A DNA stretch of 64,000 bases from Actinomycetes bacterium. Its GTDB lineage: Bacteria; Actinomycetota; Thermoleophilia; RBG-16-64-13. Numbering within the stretch: the first letter of the stretch is position 1; every line of letters starts with the position of its first letter. The translations under genes were made by a program, and so were the position numbers. Of the stretch, positions 56,482 to 64,000 are shown in pieces. The DNA is taken from the NCBI GenBank assembly GCA_024637035.1, contig JAGXFW010000014.1, positions 62,001 through 126,000 on the forward strand, given 5' to 3'. The notes below the pieces were generated by a model. The model ran no database searches. It worked only from the letters and a program-made list of their open reading frames with translations, and was not told the DNA's origin.

Positions 56482-58820
56482 CGATCGGCCCCCGCGGCGA
56501 GGTCGTCGCTGTCGGTCGCGGCGGCCGCGGTGCCGCCGGCGCCGCGGCCCCGGGCCGGGACCTTGCCCAGCGCCGCCAACACCCGCTCCGGCGTCACCGG
56601 GTACTCGTCCATCCACATCCCGAGCGCGTTCGACACCGCCATGAGCACCGCGCTGGGGCCCGGCGCCGTCGCCACCTCGCCCACGCCGATGGCGCGGAAG
56701 CGGTGGCTGTCCACCGGGGTCTCAAGCACCACGTTCTTCATGTCGGGCAACTCGGCGAACGTGCGCCACTTGTAGTCGATCATGTTGGCGTTCAGAACGC
56801 GGCCGGTGGCGGGGTCGTACACCGTCTCCTCGAAGAGGGCGCTGTCGATGCCGGCGGAGCCCAGGCTGCCGTTCAGCTGGTTCTCCAGGCCGGGGGGATC
56901 GATGATGGTGCCGGCGTCGGTGGCGTTCACCACTCGGCGAAGGTCGACCTTGCCCGTGTCCGAGTCCACCGCCACCTCGACGAAGGTCATCATGCAGTTG
57001 GCCAGGGTGAAGTCGGGGTCGAAGCGGCCTTCGCCCATCACCGAGCCCTCTCGCCCGATGACGGCGTTCCAACGGATGGCGTTCTCGGGGGAGTCAACGG
57101 GGAAGACCAGGCCGTCGCAGGTGTCGAGGTCGCCGGGATCGCGGCCCAGCGTTGGGGCCGCGCGCTCGAGGAGCTTCCGCCGCGCGTCCTCGGCGGCGGC
57201 GATGGACGCGCCGCCCATGGCCCAGGTGCCCCGGGAGCCAACGGGTCCGAACTCGAAGGGGGTGATGGCTGAGTCGGCGGGGGTCATGGTGACCCTGTCG
57301 AGCGGCAGCTGAAGCACCTCCGCCACCATCTTGATGAGGTTGCTCGGCTGCCCGGTGCCGTGCTCCGACGCGGCCGAGTAGATGACCGCGGCGCCGTGGG
57401 GGTCCAGTCGCACCCAGGCCTCCGACACCGACTCGCCGATGTCCACGTTGCCGTGTACGCCCACGCCCACCCCGGTGCGCACCGTGCCGTGCACCGCGCT
57501 CGGCTGCAGCCAGCCGCGCCAGCGATCCTTCCAGCCGAAGGCGGCCGCGCCCGCATCCATGGCGGTCGTGTAGTCGATGCCCCGATACGTGTACCACTGC
57601 CCGTCGCGCCAGAAGTAGCCGTCGCCGGGCTTTACATAATTCTTCTTGAAGAAATCGAAGGGGTCGATGTCGAGCTCCGCCATGACCCGACTCACGACCG
57701 GGAGGATCGAGCACTTGAGCTCTTGACCCCCGAACCCCCGCACGATGCCTGAAGCGGTGCGGTTGGTGCAGACGATCGTAGAACGCAGATCCCAGTTCGG
57801 GGAACGCACCACCAGCTGGGCTTCGCCGCAACCCACGGCCACCTGCGCCTGCGTAGTCATGGAGTAGTAGCCGGTGTCGACGAGCCAGTCGCCCGCCACA
57901 GCCGTCACCGTGCCGTCGCGCTTCATGCCCACCTTGGCCTTGATGCGCGAGCCGATGCGGAGCACGAAGGCGGCCATATGCTCCTCCTTCGACATGACCA
58001 GCCTCACCGGCCGACCCGCCGCCCGGCTGAGGGCGGTCGCCTGCAGCGCCAGCTGCACCGACATGAGCTTCGAGCCGAAGCTGCCCCCGCAGGGCCCGCC
58101 GATAGTGCGCACGTCCACCTGTCGGCCGAAGGCGAAGAAGAGCACCACCTTGTCCTGGTAGGCGGCCTGGCTCGAGACCCACAGCGTCGCCTTGTTCGGC
58201 TCCTCCCAGTGGGCGATCACGCCCGGTGGCTCGGCCGGCAGGGGGTTGGGGATGTTCTCGTAGCCGCAGACGCCCTCGGCCACCGCGTCGGCTTCGGCGA
58301 AACCGCGCTCCACGTCGCCCATGCGGACGCCGGTGAGGCATTCGGGACCGAACCAAGGCGTTCCCGCTGAGACCACGTTGCCCGGCGCCTCGGGGAATAT
58401 CTCGGGCGCGCCAGGGGCAAGGGCCTCGTCCATGGTGAGCACCGCGGGCAGCGGCTCGTACTCCACCTCTATCAGTTCGAGCGCCCGCTCGGCCGCCGCC
58501 TCGGTGGTCGCCGCCACAAGGGCCACGCTGTCACCGGCGAAGCGCACGGTGCTGTCCAGCACGCGGACCACGCGGGGCGTGCCTACGCGCCAGTCGGGCG
58601 CGTCGGCGTGGGTGAGCACGGCCTCCACGCCGGGGAGGGCGCGGGCGGCGGAGGTGTCGATGCTCAGGATGCGCGCGTGTGCATGGGGACTGCGCAGCAC
58701 CCGCCCGTAGAGCATGCGCGGCACCTCGAGGTCGCTCAGGTAGCGGGTGCGCCCGGTGACGATATCGCGGGCGTCAGCCCGCTCCGTGGCCTTTCCTATG
58801 TGGCGGTAGCCGGCGGCCAT
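56478..58820 (-). CDS. molybdenum hydroxylase large (Mo-binding) subunit
   Basis: This 780-aa catalytic subunit of the xanthine dehydrogenase / hydroxybenzoyl-CoA reductase / CO dehydrogenase family shows TGRTRYLSDLEVP near the start, GGPCGGSFGSKL, RGFGGQE and a terminal IGVGEVATAPGPSAV with the probable catalytic glutamate. The terminal tail (ARGRGAGGTAAAATDSDDLAAGADR) is low-complexity. The operon order is Fe-S, Mo, FAD subunit. The substrate is unknown, but the FAD subunit favours an aromatic CoA-ester. Confidence 0.92.
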   Translation of the reverse strand: MAAGYRHIGKATERADARDIVTGRTRYLSDLEVPRMLYGRVLRSPHAHARILSIDTSAARALPGVEAVLTHADAPDWRVGTPRVVRVLDSTVRFAGDSVALVAATTEAAAERALELIEVEYEPLPAVLTMDEALAPGAPEIFPEAPGNVVSAGTPWFGPECLTGVRMGDVERGFAEADAVAEGVCGYENIPNPLPAEPPGVIAHWEEPNKATLWVSSQAAYQDKVVLFFAFGRQVDVRTIGGPCGGSFGSKLMSVQLALQATALSRAAGRPVRLVMSKEEHMAAFVLRIGSRIKAKVGMKRDGTVTAVAGDWLVDTGYYSMTTQAQVAVGCGEAQLVVRSPNWDLRSTIVCTNRTASGIVRGFGGQELKCSILPVVSRVMAELDIDPFDFFKKNYVKPGDGYFWRDGQWYTYRGIDYTTAMDAGAAAFGWKDRWRGWLQPSAVHGTVRTGVGVGVHGNVDIGESVSEAWVRLDPHGAAVIYSAASEHGTGQPSNLIKMVAEVLQLPLDRVTMTPADSAITPFEFGPVGSRGTWAMGGASIAAAEDARRKLLERAAPTLGRDPGDLDTCDGLVFPVDSPENAIRWNAVIGREGSVMGEGRFDPDFTLANCMMTFVEVAVDSDTGKVDLRRVVNATDAGTIIDPPGLENQLNGSLGSAGIDSALFEETVYDPATGRVLNANMIDYKWRTFAELPDMKNVVLETPVDSHRFRAIGVGEVATAPGPSAVLMAVSNALGMWMDEYPVTPERVLAALGKVPARGRGAGGTAAAATDSDDLAAGADR

Positions 58821-58824
58821 GGCG

Positions 58825-59406
58825 CTACCGTGTCCCTGTCGCGACGTCGCGCTCAGGGGCGTTGCTCGAGGACTCCGACACTGTGGGGCCCGGTTCGAGC
58901 GCCGCCTCCCGCATCCGCCCGGCTGCGTCCTGCACCGCCTCCAGCACGTGGTAGTGGGTGATGCAGCGGCAATGGTTGCCCGCGAGGGCTTCCTGCACCT
59001 CGCCCACAGTGGGCTCCGGATTCTCGTCGAGGAGAGCTTTGGTGCTCATGAGGATACCGGGGGTACAGAAGCCGCACTGGAAGGCCGTGTGATCTACGAA
59101 AGCCTGCTGTAGGGGGTGGAGTCCGCCCGTCTCCGGGTCGGCCAGGCCTTCCACGGTCGTCACGCTGGAGCCGTCACACTCCACGGTGAGGAGGCTACAC
59201 GACAGGACCGCCCGACCGTCGAGCAGCACGGTGCACATGCCGCACGCGCCGCGGTCGCAGGACACCTTGGTGCCGGTGAGACCCATGACATGCCGCAGGG
59301 TATGCGCGAGGGTGTCGGAAGGGGCGACGTCGGCGGACCGAGGTCCCACGGCCAGTGTGTGACCGCGGCCATTGACCGTCAACCGGATCTGCGTAGCCTC
59401 ATCCAC
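58825..59406 (-). CDS. molybdenum hydroxylase [2Fe-2S] small subunit
   Basis: This 193-aa electron-transfer subunit has a plant-type [2Fe-2S] motif CDRGACGMCTVLLDGRAVLSC and a second helical cluster domain FQCGFCTPGILM with NHCRCITHYHV. All eight cysteines are present. A C-terminal tail of about 30 residues (PGPTVSESSSNAPERD) is unusual. It is the first gene of the operon, 4 bp before the large subunit. Confidence 0.93.
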   Translation of the reverse strand: MDEATQIRLTVNGRGHTLAVGPRSADVAPSDTLAHTLRHVMGLTGTKVSCDRGACGMCTVLLDGRAVLSCSLLTVECDGSSVTTVEGLADPETGGLHPLQQAFVDHTAFQCGFCTPGILMSTKALLDENPEPTVGEVQEALAGNHCRCITHYHVLEAVQDAAGRMREAALEPGPTVSESSSNAPERDVATGTR

Positions 59407-59506
59407 TCAGTGTCCTCTCACGAGCCGAACTCCGGCAGTCTGCCGGCTCACGGAACCAGCATATCTGACGGCGGATCGTCCGCGACAGTCCACGCGCGCG
59501 GGGCCG

Positions 59507-61471
59507 TCACCCCGCCCGCAACTCCTCCACCAGGCCTTCATAGAAGTCGAGCGACTCGGGGTTGATGAGGGCGTCCCTGTTGGTGACCGGCCGGCCGTGC
59601 ACCAGGTTGGTGACCGCCGTCTCCACCTTCTTGCCGTTCAGGGTGTAGGGGATGTCGGGTGCGGCGATGATCTTCGCGGGCACGTGCCGCGGTGAGGCGT
59701 TCTCGCGGAGGGTCTTCACCACGGCGGCTCGGAGCGCATCGGTGAGTTCTTCGCCGGGGGCGAGCTTCACGAAGAGGAGGATGCGCTGGTCGCCCTGCCA
59801 GTCCTGGCCGATGGCGAGCGAGTCGGCGATCTGCGGCAGCTTCTCCACCTGGTTGTAGATCTCGGCCGTGCCGATGCGCACGCCGGAGGGCTTGAGGACC
59901 GCGTCCGAGCGGCCGAAAAAGGTGATCCCCCCCGTCGTCGAGTCGAACATGACGTAATCACCGTGGCGCCAGATGCCCGGGAAGACGTCGAAGTACGCGT
60001 CGTGGTAGCGCTTCCCTTCGGGGTCGTCCCAGAAGTAGAGGGGCATCGAAGGGGCGGGCGCCTCGCACACGAGCTCGCCTTCCTCGTCGCGGAGCGGTCG
60101 CCCTTCGGGGTCGTAGCATTCGATCTTCATGCCCAGACCGGGACCCTGGAGTTGCCCCGCGTATACCGCTTGGGTGGGGCTCCCGAGGGCGAAGCAGCCG
60201 TTGATGTCGGTGCCGCCCGAGATGGAGTTGAAGTGCAGATCGGCCTTGATCGCCTCGTAGACATAGGCGAATCCTTCGGGCGAGAGGGCCGAGCCCGTCT
60301 GCAAGATCGAGCGGAGATCGGAGAGATCCACCTCGTCCTGGGGCCGGTAGTCCTGGCTCCTCAGGAGAGCTATGTAGCTGGCGCTCGTGCCGAAGATGGT
60401 GACGCGCAGATCGGCGATCAGACGCCACAGCGCCCCGAGGTCGGGGTACGCCGGGTTGCCGTCGAAGAGCACGACGGTAGCCCCCGCCCCGAGAGCGGAG
60501 ATCAACCAGTTCCACATCATCCAGCTGGCGGTGGTGACGTAGAAGATGGTGTCCTCGCGACGCAGATCGGAGTGCAGCACGAGCTCCTTGCGTTGGTTCA
60601 GGAGGATGCCGCCCCCGCTCTGCACGAGGCACTTGGGCTTGCCGGTTGTCCCGCTGGAGAACATGACCACCGCCGGGTGGTCGAACGGGAGCTGTTCGAA
60701 GACTAGGTCGCCACCGGGTTGATCGGCGATGAAGGCGTCGAAAGAGACGGCGCCCCGCATGGCCGAGAGGTCGGCGGCTGGGTCTCCGGCGTAGTGAGCC
60801 ACGACCACCCGCTCGATGCTGGGGATCGCCTCCACCACCTGCGCGGTGTTGGCCAGACAGTCGAAGACCCGCTCCTTGTAGCGGTAGGCGTCCACCGCGA
60901 AGAGCACCTTGGGCTCGATCTGACCGAGGCGGTCGGCGGCGGCGGCCGGGCCGATGTCGGTAGCGCAGCTCGACCAGACGGCTCCGATGGCGGTGGCGGC
61001 GAGCATGCCCACCGCGGTCTCGATCATGTTGGGCATGTAACCGGCCACGCGGTCGCCCACCCCCACGCCGGCGGCGCGCAGGGCACCCGCCGCGCGGGAC
61101 ACCGTCTCGTAGAGTTCGGCGTAGCTCATGCGCCGCGGCGCCGCAGTCTCGCCCACGAAGATGAACGCGGTCTGCTCGTCACGGAACCGCAAGAGATTCT
61201 CGGCGAAGTTGAGGCGGGCACCAGGGAACCATTTCGTGCCCGGGAACACCGTGAGGTCTTCCACCGGGGTCTCGTATGGCACCGAAGCCTCGATCTCGAG
61301 GAAATCCCAGGCGGCAGCCCAGAAGGCGGGGATGTCGTCTACCGACCAGCGGTAGAGCGAGTCATACGAATCGAGAGTCAGGTGGTGGCGCTGATTCACA
61401 AACTCCCGGAAGCGAGTCATGTTGGCGGCGGCCACCTGCTCCGCCGTTGGTTGCCAGAGCAACTGGGTCAC
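59507..61471 (-). CDS. acetoacetyl-CoA synthetase
   Basis: This 654-aa adenylate-forming enzyme activates acetoacetate (or a similar acid) with ATP and CoA. It shows the N-terminal cap (FREFVNQRHHLTLDSYDSLYRWSV), AENLLR, the P-loop MFSSGTTGKPKCLVQSGGG, GGTDINGCFALG, GRSDAVLKPSGVRIGTAEIYN and the terminal lysine region YTLNGKKVETAVTNLVHG. I chose the GTG at 61471 for GGAGG before it; the frame extends further without support. This fits fatty-acid or ketone-body use. Confidence 0.92.
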   Translation of the reverse strand: MTQLLWQPTAEQVAAANMTRFREFVNQRHHLTLDSYDSLYRWSVDDIPAFWAAAWDFLEIEASVPYETPVEDLTVFPGTKWFPGARLNFAENLLRFRDEQTAFIFVGETAAPRRMSYAELYETVSRAAGALRAAGVGVGDRVAGYMPNMIETAVGMLAATAIGAVWSSCATDIGPAAAADRLGQIEPKVLFAVDAYRYKERVFDCLANTAQVVEAIPSIERVVVAHYAGDPAADLSAMRGAVSFDAFIADQPGGDLVFEQLPFDHPAVVMFSSGTTGKPKCLVQSGGGILLNQRKELVLHSDLRREDTIFYVTTASWMMWNWLISALGAGATVVLFDGNPAYPDLGALWRLIADLRVTIFGTSASYIALLRSQDYRPQDEVDLSDLRSILQTGSALSPEGFAYVYEAIKADLHFNSISGGTDINGCFALGSPTQAVYAGQLQGPGLGMKIECYDPEGRPLRDEEGELVCEAPAPSMPLYFWDDPEGKRYHDAYFDVFPGIWRHGDYVMFDSTTGGITFFGRSDAVLKPSGVRIGTAEIYNQVEKLPQIADSLAIGQDWQGDQRILLFVKLAPGEELTDALRAAVVKTLRENASPRHVPAKIIAAPDIPYTLNGKKVETAVTNLVHGRPVTNRDALINPESLDFYEGLVEELRAG

Positions 61472-61557
61472 TCGCGTTCCTCCATTGGACAGTTTGGGAT
61501 CTCCACACGAATCGGCGACTCCGACACCCACGGCCGGTGTTGGCCTCGCCGCGGCCC

Positions 61558-62601
61558 CTACCCGAAGAACGTCTGGGCGATCTCGTAGAGCTCTCGCGGC
61601 ACGGTCTTCAGTTCGGCGAGCGCCTCGGCAAGAGGCACGGCCACGATGGCGTCGCCGCGCAGGGCGGCCATCATGCCCCACTGCCCCTCTTTGACCATCT
61701 CGGCCGCCTTGACGCCGTATCGAGTGGCAAGCACCCGATCGCGGGCCGTGGGTGTGCCGCCCCGCTGGGTGTAGCCGAGGATGGTGACACGGGCGTCGAA
61801 CCCGGTGATGCGCTCGATCTCCTTGGCGAGCGCCGCGCCCACGCCGCCGAGGCGCACGTGCCCGAAGGCGTCGAGTTGGTCGGAGCTCAAGATGGTCTGC
61901 CCCTGGCCCGAGCGCCACGTGAGCGCGGTGCCCTCGCTCACGACGACTATGGAGAAGTGCTTGCCCCGAGTCGCACGCTGCTGCACCAGATCGCAGACGT
62001 CCTCGACCGTCAGCGGGAACTCGGGAATGAGGATGGCGTCGGCTCCCCCGGCCATGCCGGACATCACCGCGATCCAGCCGGTGTGCCTCCCCATGACCTC
62101 AATGACCATCACCCGGTTGTGCGACTCCGCGGTGGAGTGCAGACGATCCACGGCTTCGGTTGCCACCGATACGGCGGTGTCGAAGCCGAAGGTGTAGTCG
62201 GTGCCACCGATGTCGTTGTCGATGGTCTTGGGGACGCCCACCACCTGCAGACCGAACTCCGCGTGCAGGCGATTCGCGACACCCAAGGTGTCCTCGCCGC
62301 CGATGGCAACCACCGCGTCGATGCCTCTGCCCTGGACAGTGGCCATCACACGCTCGGCGCCGCCCTCGTTCTTGAACGGGTTGGTGCGCGAGGTGCCGAG
62401 GATGGTGCCGCCCTGGTGCAGGATGCCGCTCACCGCGCTCGGTCCGAGCAGCTTGAGATCGTCTTCTACGAGGCCGAGCCACCCGTTGCGGACACCGTAG
62501 ACCTCCCACCCGTACTCCGCTCCCCCCCGCCGGGTCACGGCACGGATGACGGCGTTGAGGCCAGGACAGTCTCCGCCCCCTGTGAGCATGGCGATCCGCA
62601 T
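61558..62601 (-). CDS. pfkA/pfp: 6-phosphofructokinase, PPi-type signature
   Basis: This 347-aa phosphofructokinase shows LTGGGDCPGLNAVIR at the start, GGEDTLGVAN with D104, and PKTIDNDI with K125. ATP-dependent enzymes have glycine at these two places, while pyrophosphate-dependent ones (as in Amycolatopsis methanolica) have Asp and Lys. MGRHTGWIA is the fructose-6-phosphate block. A reversible PPi enzyme would work in both glycolysis and gluconeogenesis. Confidence 0.92.
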   Translation of the reverse strand: MRIAMLTGGGDCPGLNAVIRAVTRRGGAEYGWEVYGVRNGWLGLVEDDLKLLGPSAVSGILHQGGTILGTSRTNPFKNEGGAERVMATVQGRGIDAVVAIGGEDTLGVANRLHAEFGLQVVGVPKTIDNDIGGTDYTFGFDTAVSVATEAVDRLHSTAESHNRVMVIEVMGRHTGWIAVMSGMAGGADAILIPEFPLTVEDVCDLVQQRATRGKHFSIVVVSEGTALTWRSGQGQTILSSDQLDAFGHVRLGGVGAALAKEIERITGFDARVTILGYTQRGGTPTARDRVLATRYGVKAAEMVKEGQWGMMAALRGDAIVAVPLAEALAELKTVPRELYEIAQTFFG

Positions 62602-62723
62602 CGGCTGAATCCTCTCTACAAGACCCCGCGTGAGGTCGCCCCCGCGTGAGGTCGAATTGACTCTGATACGTGGCTGAACCCCATTCCTACCATGGGCCGG
62701 ACGCTACGTCCAGCAAAGAGAGG

Positions 62724-63476
62724 TCAGCGCCGCCTACGCGCCACACGCTCGAGCAGCGTGTCCCGGGCATCCTCCGAGAGACCGAACGAATCGACCTCGC
62801 CCTTCAACCGCTCCAGCGACCCGTACCCGTCCAGATATCCGTTCACGCGAGCGGCGGCGGTGGAGTCGACGAAGTCGAGGTCGCGTGGGTACATCTGCGC
62901 GAACTCGGCCATCAGGGCGCGTTCGCCTCGAAGACGGTGCTTCTGGTGGTAGTCCTCGGCCAGGTAGAAGCGCGGTGCGTCGACGATCTCGGTGTTCACG
63001 GTCTTGCCCAGCACCGCGGCTAGGTTGTCACGCGAGCGCTCGGCCACACGACGCTGCTCGCCATCATGCACGAACGCGGCGGACTTGTACTGTGTGGACC
63101 ACGAGGCGCGCCGCGGGTCGTGGCTGGTCCAGAACGTCTCCATCAGTTCTTCGAACGAGATACGCTGTAGATCGTAGTCCACTTGGAACACTTCGGCGTG
63201 ATCTCCGATCGAACGATACGTGGGGTCGCGCGTCGTGCCGCCCGCATAGCCCACTCTCGTGCGCACCACCCCGTCCAACGCCCCGAACTGGGCGTCCGGC
63301 CCCCAGAATCAGCCGAGGGCGAAGGTGGCGGTCTCGATCACATCGGGCACTTCGAGGTCGACCGCGGGCACCGGTCGAGAGGTCGGCAATCGGTCGATCC
63401 CCGATCGGTCGTCATCCCGCGCCGGAGCGATCCCGATATCCGTCCCGCCCCGAGACCTACCGAAGATCCCCATCAT
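62724..63476 (-). CDS. msrA: selenoprotein MsrA candidate (TGA at the catalytic position)
   Basis: This 250-residue methionine-S-sulfoxide reductase is obtained if the TGA at 63311-63309 is read as selenocysteine (Sec56). The frame before it ends [10 protein letters not shown] and after it continues [40 protein letters not shown], so TGA replaces the nucleophile of GCFWG exactly. DYHQKH and the rest of the fold are intact, and there is no other cysteine. The start overlaps the msrB stop (ATGA). A SECIS-like hairpin follows. Without Sec insertion the product would be a 55-residue fragment. Confidence 0.82.
63278..63295 (-). promoter_or_regulatory. SECIS-like hairpin after the msrA TGA
   Basis: ACGCCC (63295-63290), loop AGTTCG, GGGCGT (63283-63278) form a perfect 6-bp stem, extendable by a G-T pair. 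The loop begins 20 nt after the TGA and has G in its second position. This agrees with the bacterial SECIS rules of a stem, a 3-14-nt loop with an early G, and 16-37 nt from the UGA. Confidence 0.65.
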
Positions 63477-63880
63477 TGCTCCCCTCGTGAGGTGAAGTCG
63501 AGCGACGCCGAGTTCATGCAGTAGCGCAGCCCGCTGGGCTCCGGACCGTCGGGGAACACGTGCCCCAGATGCGAACCGCACTGCGCGCACAGCACTTCGG
63601 TGCGCCGCATGAAGAAACTGTCGTCCGCACGCTCGACCACCCGTTCCGCCTCGACCGGCGTGAAGAAACTGGGCCAGCCGCTGCCGGAGTCGTACTTGGT
63701 CGTGGAATCGAACAGTTCGACCCCGCAGGCGGCGCAGCGATACACCCCGTCGCCCTTGAAATCGTGGTACTGACCGGTGAACGCGGGTTCCGTGCCCTTC
63801 TCGCGCAGGATCCGATACTGGTCGGGGCTCAGAAGCTCACGCCACTCGTCGTCTGTCTTGTTCTTGACATCTTGGGTCAT
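63473..63880 (-). CDS. msrB: methionine-R-sulfoxide reductase MsrB
   Basis: This 135-aa enzyme reduces methionine-R-sulfoxide. It shows two zinc-binding CxxC motifs (CAACG, CAQCG), [34 protein letters not shown], with C121 the nucleophile and ordinary cysteine. It is coupled to msrA by a 4-bp overlap, so both stereoisomers are handled by one operon. Confidence 0.95.
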   Translation of the reverse strand: MTQDVKNKTDDEWRELLSPDQYRILREKGTEPAFTGQYHDFKGDGVYRCAACGVELFDSTTKYDSGSGWPSFFTPVEAERVVERADDSFFMRRTEVLCAQCGSHLGHVFPDGPEPSGLRYCMNSASLDFTSRGEQ

Positions 63881-64000
63881 CGCATGCTCCTAGAGGCCCC
63901 CTTCCAGCGGGACCTCACACGTTGTTCCAGGTTCTATGCTCTTTTTTCCCAGGAACGGCCGCGGCGAATCACGCGGACCGACGAACGGCGGGCCCGGTAC
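63881..64000. other. msrB upstream region at the window edge
   Basis: 120 bp upstream of msrB. An A/T run (CTCTTTTTTC) lies at about 63939-63948. No promoter can be assigned with confidence, and no gene is seen. Confidence 0.3.

Noticed and set aside
1-64000. tRNA or rRNA genes
   Set aside because: No cloverleaf with a T-loop and acceptor pairing was found in any intergenic stretch; T-loop-like text (for example near 9301) lies inside genes.
63900-64000. CCAGG...CCAGG near the right edge as a terminator
   Set aside because: The two elements are direct, not inverted, so no stable hairpin forms.

Overview
The window is dense, high-G+C bacterial chromosome (about two thirds G+C by eye), with many GTG/TTG starts, mostly 4-bp start/stop overlaps and no tRNA or rRNA. 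A BldD-type regulator, PadR/Rrf2/XRE regulators, YdbST-like PH-domain proteins and a YxlEFG-like operon point to a Gram-positive lineage. Together they suggest a deep-branching actinobacterium. A tungsten-type aldehyde oxidoreductase, a pterin:corrinoid methyltransferase, an OYE/dienoyl-CoA reductase-like Fe-S flavoenzyme, a hydroxybenzoyl-CoA-reductase-like molybdoenzyme and a PPi-type phosphofructokinase suggest an anaerobic or facultative life using aldehydes, fatty acids and aromatics. The taxonomic assignment is inference.

Layout. 1-6.1 kb: exopolysaccharide genes (nucleotidyltransferase truncated by the window edge, DegT aminotransferase, Wzx flippase, and convergent Wzz/CpsD/WbaP-like priming transferase). 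6.4-6.9 kb: a BldD-like regulator carrying a c-di-GMP signature. 6.9-18.3 kb: stress, trpG-hisIE, cinA, a YxlEFG-like ABC operon, a PP-loop/DUF523/coiled-coil cluster, and a hydrolase. 18.5-26.3 kb: ZIP transporter, ADH-SCP2-AOR operon, methyltransferase + DUF1638, acyl-CoA dehydrogenase. 22.9-34.6 kb and 43-48 kb contain many gene relics (cupin regulator, transposase, thiolase, ParE, winged-helix protein, Rrf2, HicB, SDR, SnoaL-like protein) and toxin-antitoxin or AbiE modules. 35-43 kb: orphan tsf, PadR plus membrane protein, isochorismatase, an ACT-Imm53 fusion, YdbS/YdbT-like PH-domain proteins, Rrf2.

48.5-55.4 kb is the outstanding region: an integron. An IntI-type tyrosine recombinase (54337-55380) with the integron-specific extra patch abuts an attI-like site. 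Seven good attC-like imperfect palindromes and one weak one separate about eight or nine cassettes, all read away from the integrase. Four cassettes are toxin-antitoxin modules (HicBA, HigBA, MazEF, YefM-YoeB). The intI gene points the same way as the cassettes, so its 3' end, not its 5' end, faces the array. This is the reverse of the classical layout. One antitoxin ORF reads straight through an attC into the next cassette gene.

55.5-64 kb: a three-subunit molybdenum hydroxylase whose FAD subunit has the extra cysteine loop of 4-hydroxybenzoyl-CoA reductases, acetoacetyl-CoA synthetase, a PPi-type phosphofructokinase, and a coupled msrB-msrA pair. The msrA gene has an in-frame TGA exactly at the catalytic cysteine, followed at the right distance by a SECIS-like hairpin, so it is a candidate selenoprotein MsrA.
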